NCBI GenBank assembly: GCA_027491315.1
Contig: JAIXWL010000010.1
Span: 1-64,000 of the forward strand
Source: Cytophagaceae bacterium
GTDB lineage: Bacteria; Bacteroidota; Bacteroidia; Cytophagales; Spirosomataceae
Length of the DNA stretch: 64,000 nucleotides
Direction: 5' to 3'
The notes beneath the pieces were generated by a model. It searched no databases and had not been told where the DNA came from. It was given only the letters and a program-made list of their open reading frames with translations. Below, in pieces: positions 35,295-44,600 of the stretch (the stretch's first letter is position 1; every line of letters starts with the position of its first letter). Position numbers and translations under genes: made by a program.

Positions 35295-36716
35295 ATGAAT
35301 AAAAGCCTACGACCTTTATTAGGGATCACAGGCGGAATGGGATCCGGCAAATCAATCATTTGTCGGATTTTTTCATGTCTAGGCATTCCCATATTCGAAG
35401 CCGACAAAGTTGCTCATCACTTAATAGAAACAAATCCGGCCATTCAACAAAAAATCATCGGTATTTTTGGCCCAAAAAGTTTTGATCCTCAAGGAAACTA
35501 TAACCGAGACCATATTCGTAGCCAAGTAAAATCAAATAATGATTTATTGGCGGCTTTAAACCATATTATTCACCCCGCCGTTCGTGAAGCATTACAAGTT
35601 TGGGCTCAAGAACCCAGTGCGGCTCCTTTTAAATTATACGAGGCTGCTTTGTTGACGAATAAAAATAAACCTTCCTATATTTCAAAAATAATAGCTGTTG
35701 ATTGCCCTTTAGAAGAGCGCATGGAACGACTACAAAAACGAAACCAATTAACTTTTGAAGACAATATGAAATTAGTAAAAAACCAACCTAGTCAAGAACA
35801 ATACCTTGAAGGAGCCGATTTAATAATCAAAAATGGGAAAAACGACCGTGTATGGCCTCAAGTAGCGTCTATTTTCAAAAAGCTTTCTATTGTGTTAATT
35901 ACTTTGGCACTTTTTAGTCAGAGTAGTTTAGGACAAATCAAAGCCATGACCTTTAATATACGGATGGATACCAAGTCAGATGGCATCAATCAATGGGCTA
36001 ATCGCAAAGATCATTGTGCGGAACTTGTTAGCTATCACCAAGCCGATATTATTGGCATGCAAGAAGCTTTTATTCATCAAATCAAGGATTTTGCCGAAAG
36101 GTTACCGGGTTTTGCTTGGTTTGGCCGTGGGCGTGATGATGGCAAGGAAGAAGGTGAATTTTCTCCTTTATTCTATAATACCAAGAAATTTAAAGTATTA
36201 GAACAAAAGACTTTTTGGTTATCTGATTCCTGCGATAAAGTAGGTTTTGGTTGGGATGCAGCTTGTCGACGGGTGGTTACTTGGGGACATTTTCAGGACT
36301 TAAAAACAAAAAAGAAATTCTACGTTTTTAATACGCATTTTGACCATTTAGGAAAAGTAGCACGCCGAGAAAGTGCCAAATTGGTCTTAGCCAAAATCAA
36401 AGAAATAGCACAGAATAGCCCCGTTATTTTATTGGGAGACTTTAATGCTAAACCCGATGATGAACCTATCCAAATTCTTCTGGATGCGAAGAACCCAGAT
36501 AGATTAACGAATTCGGAAAGTATCAGTAAGCTAGGCCATTATGGGCCTAAGAATACCTTCAATGCTTTCAAAGAGGAAAGAGAGAATAGCCAAATTGATT
36601 ATATTTTTGTAAAGAATGGCGTGACATGCGAGCAACATGCAACGCATTCAGAGACCTGGGCTAACCGTTTTCCAACTGACCATTTCCCGGTAAGTGCTAC
36701 CCTCCGAATCCCTTAA
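35295..36716 (+). CDS. coaE: Dephospho-CoA kinase fused to an endonuclease/exonuclease/phosphatase domain
   Basis: 473 residues in one uninterrupted frame. Residues 1 to about 197 are a full-length dephospho-CoA kinase: P-loop GITGGMGSGKS, the EADKVAHH region, HIIHPAVREAL and DCPLEERMERLQKR. Directly after VWPQVASIFKK comes a hydrophobic stretch (LSIVLITLALFSQSSLGQ, about 198-216) that reads exactly as the signal peptide of a secreted protein. Then follows a complete EEP domain: MTFNIRMDTKSDG, QEAFIHQIKDF, FNTHFDHLGKVARRESAK, ILLGDFNAKPDDEP, IDYIFV and DHFPVSATL. Either the two genes fused when the coaE stop was lost, or the hydrolase starts internally (GTG at 35892 is the only in-frame candidate near). 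Confidence 0.88.
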   Translation: MNKSLRPLLGITGGMGSGKSIICRIFSCLGIPIFEADKVAHHLIETNPAIQQKIIGIFGPKSFDPQGNYNRDHIRSQVKSNNDLLAALNHIIHPAVREALQVWAQEPSAAPFKLYEAALLTNKNKPSYISKIIAVDCPLEERMERLQKRNQLTFEDNMKLVKNQPSQEQYLEGADLIIKNGKNDRVWPQVASIFKKLSIVLITLALFSQSSLGQIKAMTFNIRMDTKSDGINQWANRKDHCAELVSYHQADIIGMQEAFIHQIKDFAERLPGFAWFGRGRDDGKEEGEFSPLFYNTKKFKVLEQKTFWLSDSCDKVGFGWDAACRRVVTWGHFQDLKTKKKFYVFNTHFDHLGKVARRESAKLVLAKIKEIAQNSPVILLGDFNAKPDDEPIQILLDAKNPDRLTNSESISKLGHYGPKNTFNAFKEERENSQIDYIFVKNGVTCEQHATHSETWANRFPTDHFPVSATLRIP

Positions 36717-36756
36717 ATCAATTTGGGTTTTATGACCTCAAATTGTAACTTGCAGT

Positions 36757-38562
36757 ATGGAAAATTTTATTGTTTCTGCGCGAAAATACCGTCCCACCCT
36801 GTTTGATTCAGTGGTTGGTCAGAACCATATTACCACCACATTAAAGAATGCGATAAAGTCTAATCACTTAGCCCAAGCTTTCTTATTTTGTGGCCCAAGG
36901 GGCGTTGGTAAAACTACCTGTGCTCGTATTTTAGCCAAAACAATCAATTGCGAAAATCAAACTCCTGAGGGTGAAGCTTGCGGAACCTGTTCTTCTTGCC
37001 AATCATTTCAGGAAAATACTTCGTTGACCATTCATGAATTAGATGCGGCTTCCAATAACTCGGTAGATGACATACGCAGCTTGATTGATCAAGTACGCTA
37101 TCCTCCTCAAAGTGGCCGGTATAAGGTCTATATCATAGATGAGGTACATATGCTTTCTGCTCAAGCATTTAATGCCTTTCTAAAAACCTTAGAAGAACCT
37201 CCCTCCTATGCTATTTTCATCTTGGCTACGACGGAAAAGCATAAAATCTTGCCAACTATTTTATCGCGTTGTCAAATCTTTGATTTCAACCGCATCAAAT
37301 GGCAAGATATGGCTTTGCACTTAGCATCTATTGCCGAAAAAGAGCAAATCACGGCGGAACCAGCCGCCTTGGAATTGATTTCCATCAAGGCAGATGGAGG
37401 TTTGCGTGACGCCTTGTCCATGTTTGATCTCAATGTCACCTTTTCAACGGACAATACCTTACGTCATAAAGCTGTTTTAGAAAATTTACATATTCTCGAT
37501 AGCGACTATTATTTCAGCCTAACAGATCATTTATTAGAGCAAAATCATACTGCCGTGCTTCTTCTGATAGAAGAGATTATGCGCAAAGGATTTGATGGAT
37601 TACAATTCATTTCAGGACTGATGGAACACTTGCGTTTACTACTTTACGCTAAGGACCCGAAGACTTTGACTTTGATGGAAATGAGTGAGGAAAGTAAGGC
37701 AAAGTTCAAAAAACAAGCCGAATTGACAAGCACCTCATTTTTACTTTCAGCCATGAATATCTGTGCACAATGTGAAGTAAATTACAAAGGGGCCAAGAAT
37801 CCAAGATTGCATTTGGATTTAAGTTTGTTGAAAATCAACTACTTAAATTCCGTATTCAAGCCTAAGCAAACACCTGTGGTGGAGGACAGTGCTGGAAAAA
37901 AGCTTGAGGCTTCGGCCAATCCCCCCATTGAGAATGCCACTAAATTAACCGAGGAGCCCATTTCACAGGAGGAAAATATGGTTCCTGTCAAAGAGGAGCT
38001 TATTCAACAAGAAATACCCCAAAAAACCGCAGAAGTAAGCGAGAGCAGCCATGCAGGACCTTCTACAAATCCATCCCGACTAAGCATACAAGCGACCGGA
38101 TTACGTAGTGCCAAAAAGCTAGTTGAAACAAAGCAAACGGAACAAAAAGAAGCTACCTTATTGACTGCTAGTACCACAGGAGCAGAAAACAAAGCATTTG
38201 AATTAGCTGATATCAGTCGCGAATGGATGCGCATTGCCAAAGCGTATGAGACTAATCAAGATATCAATAAGTTTGTGATGATGAATCGCCCGATTGAATT
38301 GATTGGCACGGTATTGCATCTAAAAGTTGAAAATGAATTACAAATTCAACAGTTTAATGAATCCATCCGCATGGAAGTTCTAAATCAATTACGGACTTCT
38401 TTACAAAACTTTGAAATTGACATTGTCTTAGATATCCTGATTCAAGAAAAAAGTGATAAAAAAGTATTGTACACCCAATCAGACAAATACGAATACCTTT
38501 CTGAGAAACATCCTATATTAGTTGAGATGAAACAAAGAATGGGATTGGATTACGAATTTTAA
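36757..38562 (+). CDS. dnaX: DNA polymerase III subunit gamma/tau
   Basis: 601 residues. The AAA+ clamp-loader part (1 to about 365) has RPTLFDSVVGQNHI, Walker A CGPRGVGKTTCARILA, zinc-site cysteines in NCENQTPEGEACGTCSSC, Walker B VYIIDEVHML and sensor ATTEKHKILPTILSRC. A low-complexity linker rich in E, P and T follows (about 375-485), then a C-terminal domain for polymerase binding. No obvious slippery A-tract for a short gamma form was searched exhaustively. The stop overlaps the convergent antitoxin by four bases. Confidence 0.96.
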   Translation: MENFIVSARKYRPTLFDSVVGQNHITTTLKNAIKSNHLAQAFLFCGPRGVGKTTCARILAKTINCENQTPEGEACGTCSSCQSFQENTSLTIHELDAASNNSVDDIRSLIDQVRYPPQSGRYKVYIIDEVHMLSAQAFNAFLKTLEEPPSYAIFILATTEKHKILPTILSRCQIFDFNRIKWQDMALHLASIAEKEQITAEPAALELISIKADGGLRDALSMFDLNVTFSTDNTLRHKAVLENLHILDSDYYFSLTDHLLEQNHTAVLLLIEEIMRKGFDGLQFISGLMEHLRLLLYAKDPKTLTLMEMSEESKAKFKKQAELTSTSFLLSAMNICAQCEVNYKGAKNPRLHLDLSLLKINYLNSVFKPKQTPVVEDSAGKKLEASANPPIENATKLTEEPISQEENMVPVKEELIQQEIPQKTAEVSESSHAGPSTNPSRLSIQATGLRSAKKLVETKQTEQKEATLLTASTTGAENKAFELADISREWMRIAKAYETNQDINKFVMMNRPIELIGTVLHLKVENELQIQQFNESIRMEVLNQLRTSLQNFEIDIVLDILIQEKSDKKVLYTQSDKYEYLSEKHPILVEMKQRMGLDYEF

Positions 38563-38864
38563 ATGTCAATGGAAATGTGAAGACGGCCTCCTAAGCCTAT
38601 TTCCACAATCTTTTTCAAGGTAGATAACCGTACCTCTTTTACGTCGTTTTCAATTTTTGAAATATAGGATTTTGTTGTACCAACTTTCAGCGCTAATTCT
38701 TCTTGGGTTAAACCTTGTTGCTTTCTAGCCTCATGCAGTAAAAACCCAAGTTTAAAATCCTGATATCCTACCTCAAATTCATCTCTACTAGCCTGACCCG
38801 ACTTTCCATATTCAGTTTCGACCAAGTGATCTAGGCTGATAAATTCACTCTTTTTCGTTTTCAT
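38559..38864 (-). CDS. higA: HigA-type antitoxin, Xre helix-turn-helix
   Basis: 101 residues. The C-terminal half is a Cro/CI-type HTH: LLHEARKQQGLTQEELALKVGTTKSYISKIENDVKEVRLSTLKKI, in pieces all typical of Xre antitoxins. The N-terminal part is acidic and probably binds the toxin. It overlaps the 3' end of the toxin gene by 20 bases, toxin first, the usual higBA order. It is likely to repress its own promoter through the palindrome at 39204. Confidence 0.9.
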   Translation of the reverse strand: MKTKKSEFISLDHLVETEYGKSGQASRDEFEVGYQDFKLGFLLHEARKQQGLTQEELALKVGTTKSYISKIENDVKEVRLSTLKKIVEIGLGGRLHISIDI

Positions 38865-39182
38865 AAATTCCTTTTATTTTAATTGCTTTCATTATTTCCT
38901 TTCGATGAATTTTTTGAGATTTCTTTTGAATGGCATGTGTCACCACAATGAAAAAACCATCTTGAAAACAAAATATTCTAAAAATATCAGAGCCAACTTG
39001 GATCCTGATTTCATAAATCCCATCAGATGAAACTAATTTTTTAAAATACTCAATTGGTATCCACTCCAATTCTTCTTTTAATCTAAAAGTCCATAAAATC
39101 TTTTTTTTTACTTCATCAGATTGATTTTGAAAAAAAATTGAAATTCAATGGAGAATATTTTAACACGCCGATATTTCTTCAT
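38845..39182 (-). pseudogene. higB: HigB/RelE-type toxin, broken by one frameshift
   Basis: From the ATG at 39180-39182 the frame reads MKKYRRVKIFSIEFQFFF, enters a run of eight identical bases (39130-39137, A on the plus strand) and stops after 24 residues. One extra base in that run would restore a protein of about 112 residues continuing QNQSDEVKKKILWTFRLKEE, then GIYEIRIQVGSDIFRIFCF and THAIQKKSQKIHRKEI, a textbook phage Gp49/HigB toxin of normal size. As given, only about 74-88 C-terminal residues are open without a good start. Causes could be inactivation, slippage-based switching, frameshifted translation or a homopolymer error in the assembly. Confidence 0.85.
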
Positions 39183-39192
39183 TGATTCGTCA

Positions 39193-39200
39193 CAAATTTA
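39193..39200 (-). promoter_or_regulatory. -7 box (TAAATTTG on the minus strand) of the higBA promoter
   Basis: Exact TAnnTTTG match 11 bases ahead of the toxin ATG, so the mRNA would have a very short leader. The operator-like palindrome lies immediately upstream, over the -33 region. Confidence 0.55.
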
Positions 39201-39203
39201 GAT

Positions 39204-39231
39204 AAAAAGTTTCACTAAAGTGAAACTTTTT
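39204..39231. promoter_or_regulatory. Operator-like palindrome upstream of higBA
   Basis: Perfect 13-base arms (aaaaagtttcact / agtgaaacttttt) separated by aa. The core gtttcact-agtgaaac resembles operators of Xre-type antitoxins. It sits three bases upstream of the -7 box, where bound HigA would block transcription. A bidirectional terminator is the alternative because the arms end in A- and T-runs. Confidence 0.6.
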
Positions 39232-39277
39232 TGATGTTAAAAATTATTTGAATTCAAAAAAATAAATAAAGGGAGAC

Positions 39278-39300
39278 AAAAACCTGCATGGATAAGCAGG
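39278..39300 (-). terminator. Terminator after the DUF1697 gene
   Basis: Stem cctgc/gcagg (39283-39287 with 39296-39300) around an eight-base loop, followed on the minus strand by TTTTTGT (39276-39282). A second weaker hairpin (attatca/tgataat, 39309-39328) lies just upstream of it on that strand. Confidence 0.6.
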
Positions 39301-39363
39301 AAGGGAATATTATCAAGAAACTGATAATGGCTATATTAATCACAAACCATAAATTAGATCGAG

Positions 39364-39897
39364 TTAAATCATGTTAGCCAAGGCCAACATCGTCTTCCAA
39401 TTCCTTGTTGTGATAGATACTTTCAATTTACTTTCTAAAAAATTATTATTCAATTTGGCTTTACCATAGCCATTAGGAACGTATAAATAAAGGGTTTGAT
39501 CCATAAGCCGATACCTTTCCTCCTGAAAAACAAAGCTGGCGAGTTTTTCAATATTCTCTACCCTTGGTTCAGAGGCTAATAAACTGACATATAACTGGCT
39601 TTCATCCATTTCTTGGCCAATAAATGGATTTTTGGAGACAATTCGTTTCCATGCAGAGGCACTAAATACTTGTACATCCACTTCAAAACCAAAGGTTTCG
39701 AATAGCTTAGATTGAATCTGTTCAACTAATTCTGAAGTTGAATATCGGTCAACTTGAAATACCACATTACCACTTTGGATATACGTCTGAACTGCGTCCA
39801 AGCCCAAGGATTCCAACATCGCCTTCAAATCAAGCATCTTGATCATTTTTTGACCAGAAACATTGATTCCCCTAAATAAAGCGATGTATGAAGGCAT
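39364..39897 (-). CDS. DUF1697 protein
   Basis: 177 residues of the DUF1697 family: start YIALFRGINVSGQKMIKM, then AMLESLGLDAVQTYIQSGNVVFQ and the C-terminal NNNFLESKLKVSITTRNWKTM, all highly characteristic. Function unknown; the fold is small and cytoplasmic. Its ATG overlaps the preceding SnoaL-like gene stop by one base. Followed by a terminator. Confidence 0.9.
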   Translation of the reverse strand: MPSYIALFRGINVSGQKMIKMLDLKAMLESLGLDAVQTYIQSGNVVFQVDRYSTSELVEQIQSKLFETFGFEVDVQVFSASAWKRIVSKNPFIGQEMDESQLYVSLLASEPRVENIEKLASFVFQEERYRLMDQTLYLYVPNGYGKAKLNNNFLESKLKVSITTRNWKTMLALANMI

Positions 39898-40337
39898 TAA
39901 AAATTATCATAATAGGTAAAATCCTCTACGATTTTTCCATTTTCTAGACGAAAAATGACTACTATCTGCAATTCAAATTTCTTTTGATCAGCACCTGTTC
40001 CCGTAGAAATAAACTCAACTACCACATGATGCTCACCCGATGGATAAACATTCACTACCTGATCATGTACATCCGGAAATTGCTCTTGTAAACCTGAATA
40101 TTCCTCGATGAATTGAGCCTTGGATTTCTTGATGACTTTCATCCCTGAAGTAGGGTCTTTAAACTCAGCTGAATCAGCATACATCTCCGACAAGGCCTTC
40201 CAATCATGCTGATTAAATAAGCTGAAATACTTGTTGATCAGTTCCTTATTCGCCTGTTCTACTTGGGATGTTTCACTTTGGCATGATAGAAAAAACAGAC
40301 TAGATATCAATAAAACAAGTAAGGTCTTCACGGACAT
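39897..40337 (-). CDS. SnoaL/NTF2-like lipoprotein
   Basis: About 146 residues from MSVKTLLVLLISSLFFLSC, a lipoprotein signal; the longer open frame upstream adds residues with no function and would reach into proA. The mature part is one NTF2-like cone fold: NKELINKYFSLFNQHDWKALSEMYADSAEFKDP and VVIFRLENGKIVEDFTYYD. Members include polyketide cyclases and many proteins of unknown role. Ligand unknown; probably anchored on the periplasmic side of a membrane. Confidence 0.85.
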   Translation of the reverse strand: MSVKTLLVLLISSLFFLSCQSETSQVEQANKELINKYFSLFNQHDWKALSEMYADSAEFKDPTSGMKVIKKSKAQFIEEYSGLQEQFPDVHDQVVNVYPSGEHHVVVEFISTGTGADQKKFELQIVVIFRLENGKIVEDFTYYDNF

Positions 40338-40378
40338 ATATTTTAGTGAATAGAAATCAAAAAATGACTTGGTCGTGT

Positions 40379-41635
40379 TTACCTCACCTGACCATTTCCC
40401 ACTAATACCCACTTTTCTGTAACTAATTTCTCCAACGCAAACGGGCCACGGGCATGTAATTTTTGAGTAGAAATACCAATCTCAGCTCCCAATTCAAAAA
40501 CTCCACCGTCCGTAAATCGAGTGGATGCATTCCAATAGACAGCTGCGGCATCAATGGCCTGCAAAAAGTAATTGGCCTCTTTCGCATCTTCTGAAATAAT
40601 GGCCTCAGAATGTCGAGATGAAAAAGTAGAAATATGTAAAATGGCCTCCTCCATGCTATCCACCACTTTTATGGAACAGGCAAAATCCAAAAACTCACGA
40701 CCAAAATCCTCATCCGTAGCTTCGAATAAATAAGGATAAGCCTGGGCTTTTAATAAGGCATAGGAACGAGCATCGGCATGAATTTTAACCTGATAGCGAA
40801 TGAAATCATCTTGAATCAAACTTAAAAAACGGGTCAATTTACTCGCATGAATCACAATGGTATCCAAAGAATTACAAACCGAAGGTCTAGTGACTTTGGC
40901 ATTAATGACCACGGGTACAGCCTTCACTAAATCAGCTGATTCGGCTACGTAGGTATGACACACACCAGCCCCGGTTTCAATCGTGGGTACCAAAGATTCT
41001 CTGCGCACCCGCTGAATTAGGGCATCAGAACCTCTTGGGATAATTACATCAATGTATTTAGTGGCCGTTAACAAAGTACTTACATGAGCACGATCTGTTG
41101 GCAATAAGCGAACCAAATCTGTGGAAAAACCATTTTTTTCCAGTGCTTGGTGAATCAAGGAAACTAAAAAGGAATTACTGTGCCAGGCATCTGTTCCTCC
41201 CCTCAACACAGCCGCATTACCCGAGCGAATACACAGAGCGGCCACATCAATTGTAACATTAGGCCTAGATTCATAAATCACCCCCACTACACCTAAAGGC
41301 ACAGCTAACTTACGTAAATGCAAACCGTTTTTTAACTGCTTTTCTAGAATAACCTGACCTGATGGATCAGGCAATAACATGATATCACGTAAGCTATCCG
41401 CCAAGGATTGAATTCGCTCCTCAGTCAATAAAAGACGATCACGCATGGGATTGTTGGCATCATAATTTGCCAAATCCTGCGCATTGGCTTGTATGACACC
41501 CAATTTATTTTCTTCCAATAAAAGAGCTAAATCTGATAAAATAGTATTTTTTTGTTCACTGCTTGACATGGCCAAAGAGATGGCAGCATGACGGGTAGCA
41601 GCTAAGGAAGCCAATAGTTCACTCGAATTTTCCAT
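40379..41635 (-). CDS. proA: Glutamate-5-semialdehyde dehydrogenase
   Basis: 418 residues of ProA, which reduces glutamyl-5-phosphate with NADPH to the semialdehyde in proline synthesis. Landmarks are GVVGVIYESRPNVTIDVAALCIRSGNAAVLRGG, IIPRGSDALIQRV and the catalytic cysteine in KVTRPSVCNSLDTIVIH, then TRFTDGGVFELGAEIGIST and LHARGPFALEKLVTEKW. Normal length. proB is not adjacent, so the first proline step is encoded elsewhere. Confidence 0.96.
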   Translation of the reverse strand: MENSSELLASLAATRHAAISLAMSSSEQKNTILSDLALLLEENKLGVIQANAQDLANYDANNPMRDRLLLTEERIQSLADSLRDIMLLPDPSGQVILEKQLKNGLHLRKLAVPLGVVGVIYESRPNVTIDVAALCIRSGNAAVLRGGTDAWHSNSFLVSLIHQALEKNGFSTDLVRLLPTDRAHVSTLLTATKYIDVIIPRGSDALIQRVRRESLVPTIETGAGVCHTYVAESADLVKAVPVVINAKVTRPSVCNSLDTIVIHASKLTRFLSLIQDDFIRYQVKIHADARSYALLKAQAYPYLFEATDEDFGREFLDFACSIKVVDSMEEAILHISTFSSRHSEAIISEDAKEANYFLQAIDAAAVYWNASTRFTDGGVFELGAEIGISTQKLHARGPFALEKLVTEKWVLVGNGQVR

Positions 41636-41648
41636 GAATTAAGATCTA

Positions 41649-44600
41649 CTAAAAATCGTAACCAAATGATAAATAGGTTACTGGTGCTTTTATTTCTTTA
41701 TTATCCATACCAAAGGCATAATCCAGTTTGATGAAATAGCCTAATAAATAAGCCCTAGCGCCTAATCCATATCCCATCAAGAATGGGTTTCTAAAATCAG
41801 TTACCGTGGCTAAAAACGGATTGGTATTACCTCCATACGTATTGGTATTAAATCCATTTGTTCTGGCAAAAGGATTAGATCCTGTCCAAGCGCTTCCAAT
41901 ATCCGTAAAACCAGCAAATTGGAATGAATTCATAAATCTTGACTTAGAAAAATCAGGACCCATCAAGGATTTCAATGGTACACGCAATTCTAAATTTAAT
42001 AAGATATGGCTTTGGCCAGATAATTTATTGACATTGAAGCCCCTTAATGGACTAGCTACATCACTCATAAACACATCGCGCTCAGCAATCCCGGCAGTAC
42101 CCATAGGGTTCTCTTTGTTTCTTCCTTCCCTTTGAATAAATAACCAATTATCCACCCCCCCCAGCATGGTTTGTGGGGCTGCAGTACCAAGTGCATTGGA
42201 GGCAGAAAGACGGGCAGCTAAAATGAAGCTATTGGTCAACTTCACATAACGACGCATATCCAAACGAATCCGACTAAAATTCTGTGGTAAAGCTAGGCCT
42301 GCTTGGTACTCAGCGGAGAGATTCATCCTAAAACCGGTACGAAGATTTTCATCTAAATGAACCGTATTATCAAAGGTATATTCCAATTTAGCTCCAGCGT
42401 AGGTCGCCAAATTTTCCGGTGTACTTAAGCTGAATTGGTCAATTGCCCGATTGGACGTAAATGATCCAGTAAAGCTTAATTTACTCAATAAATTAAATGG
42501 ATAAACACCTTTTACCTCGATACGATTATAACGTACCTTCTGAGATAAACTTTCATTTTCTTGGTCTAACACCTTTCGATCAAAACGAACAAACCAATCA
42601 ACTTTATTGGCTAAATAACCGTATTCAGCCCATAAATCTGCATTTCTTAAATTTGATGTAACAAAAATCCCGGTTCGAACTAAATGGTTTTCCAACAGAT
42701 CATTCATCTTCACCTCAAATGAATATCCCAATCCCCGAATGGGATCAACCATAAAACTCCCTTCTGATTTGTTAACCACAAAGGAATTTTGATAATTCAC
42801 GGGACCGGTCAACTTACCCGGATCTCTTCTCAAGCGTTGATTTTGTTGACGCAGTTCAATTCTTGCCCGACGCTGGTCTGCCCGACGAAGTAAAGGTTTG
42901 TCTATACTATCTTTAGCCGCCTGATTGGCCGCATCTAGATTGGATATTTCATTTAATTGGGGATACCACCGGCTCTGTCCTGAACTTTGTAAACTACCGA
43001 TCGGATAGCTACTGATCATTTGGGTAAGCATTTCGTTTTGACGAATAATGACCTGCTCTTTCGCCCATTCAGCTGACCTCCATGGGCCAGAACGGGCAGA
43101 ATTTTGATAGAAAGTAGTATCTGCCCAGCGTAAACTAATCAGATTGGTTCCAGAGGTTTCTTCACTGAGGAAATTCCAAACAGAATCTGATACTTGCCTT
43201 AGATTATGAATGTATCCACGATGAGCAAAAATACGGCTCGGATTAGATGGTTCATCAGCCTTCCAATGATACAAGGAATATATCCCATCTTTGGAAGCGC
43301 TTGCCTTCCAAGTGGTATCAACATATTTCTCCGTAATGTAGGCTACATCATTGCCATTATTCCACCAATGAGCCTCAATCTCATCATTGGCATCCTGCGT
43401 TACAGCCGTATATCGATTCCTTCTTAAATCATATATTCCCACATCTACCTGCCCGTTTCGAAGCGCCCTCACCAACATCCGCTGGCCGTTTGCCGCCATC
43501 TCAAAATCCAAGCAATTTAAATCCACCAATTTCTTTTTGGACTCTACTCGCAGATTAAATTTATTAGCAGTTAAAGCTGAAAACGTCTGTAGATATGAAT
43601 TACCTTCCGCACTGTAAAGTATGGATAAACTATTGGCTTTTGACCAAGATAATAATGGTCCACGATCCGTTGAAATTCGCTCTGAATCCTTTAAACCCGT
43701 TTGAAATATATTCTGTGATTTCTGATTACTCAAATTCATCAAAGTCACTTGAAATTTACCTGATTCCCCTACCACATAAGCTAGCCATTTCCCATCCGGA
43801 CTAATTTTAAAATCCCCTAAAGTTTGATCCTTCAACATATCAACAGATGTCAAATTTTTCAAACCATTCAATGCCACCGTATTTACTTCTTCTTGCTTAG
43901 ATTGGTTCAAATAATACTCAAACCACTCCCTCAAAAACTTACTGAATGGCTTTTTGATGGTACTTGAAATACTTGATTGTTCGTTTCGAATGATGCGGGT
44001 CAAGTTTAAAATATTACTTACAGGTTGTTTTCCATAGGTTTTAACCAAATAAGCCCAAATGGAATGACCTAACCAAATGGATTCTTTTCCTTGTGCTAAA
44101 TTGGGTTTACGCACTCGGTTGTTAAGTACCACCTGATACATAAATTGATTCATCTCAGGAGAATCTCCCTCAGCGATATAAGATGCGATCCCCTCTGAAA
44201 ACCATTCTGGAACTGAAAGCAATAGGGAATTTTGCAGCGCATCTTTAATACTTCCACCAAAGAGCATATCATTTACATACACCTTGGTAACTTCTCGAAC
44301 CAATTCCTTTTTGTACTCCGAGGTGTTATTTTGAAAAGCAATCTCAACTTTAAATTTGGCAAAGTTTTCTGCCTTGGCTTCCTCAGCATTATCTAAACTA
44401 ATGCCGGTATTCGATTGAATCCAATCTTGATGAGAAGGATAAACAAAGAGTTTGATTTTATTGAATGGACTGTAGCCTAAAATATCCGTAATCCTTGGGA
44501 ACTCAGATTCCAAAATTTGAATGGTGTTTCGGGCTAATGCTTCATTCTTACCGAAATAGTATACCTCAAAATTTTGACTGGTAAAGTATTTCCAAACAAA

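Noticed and set aside
36723-36753. Promoter-like TTG - 20 bases - TAACTTGC before dnaX
   Set aside because: The predicted transcript start would fall at or inside the ATG at 36757, and the -7 box has a mismatch.
39100-39110. Second possible frameshift in the toxin at the other homopolymer
   Set aside because: Counting the block shows nine bases there, which keeps DEVKKKILW in frame; only the run at 39130-39137 is out of register.
41806-42135. 109-residue plus-strand frame opposite the TolB-like gene
   Set aside because: Shadow of a real gene in a complementary frame; composition follows the reverse codons.
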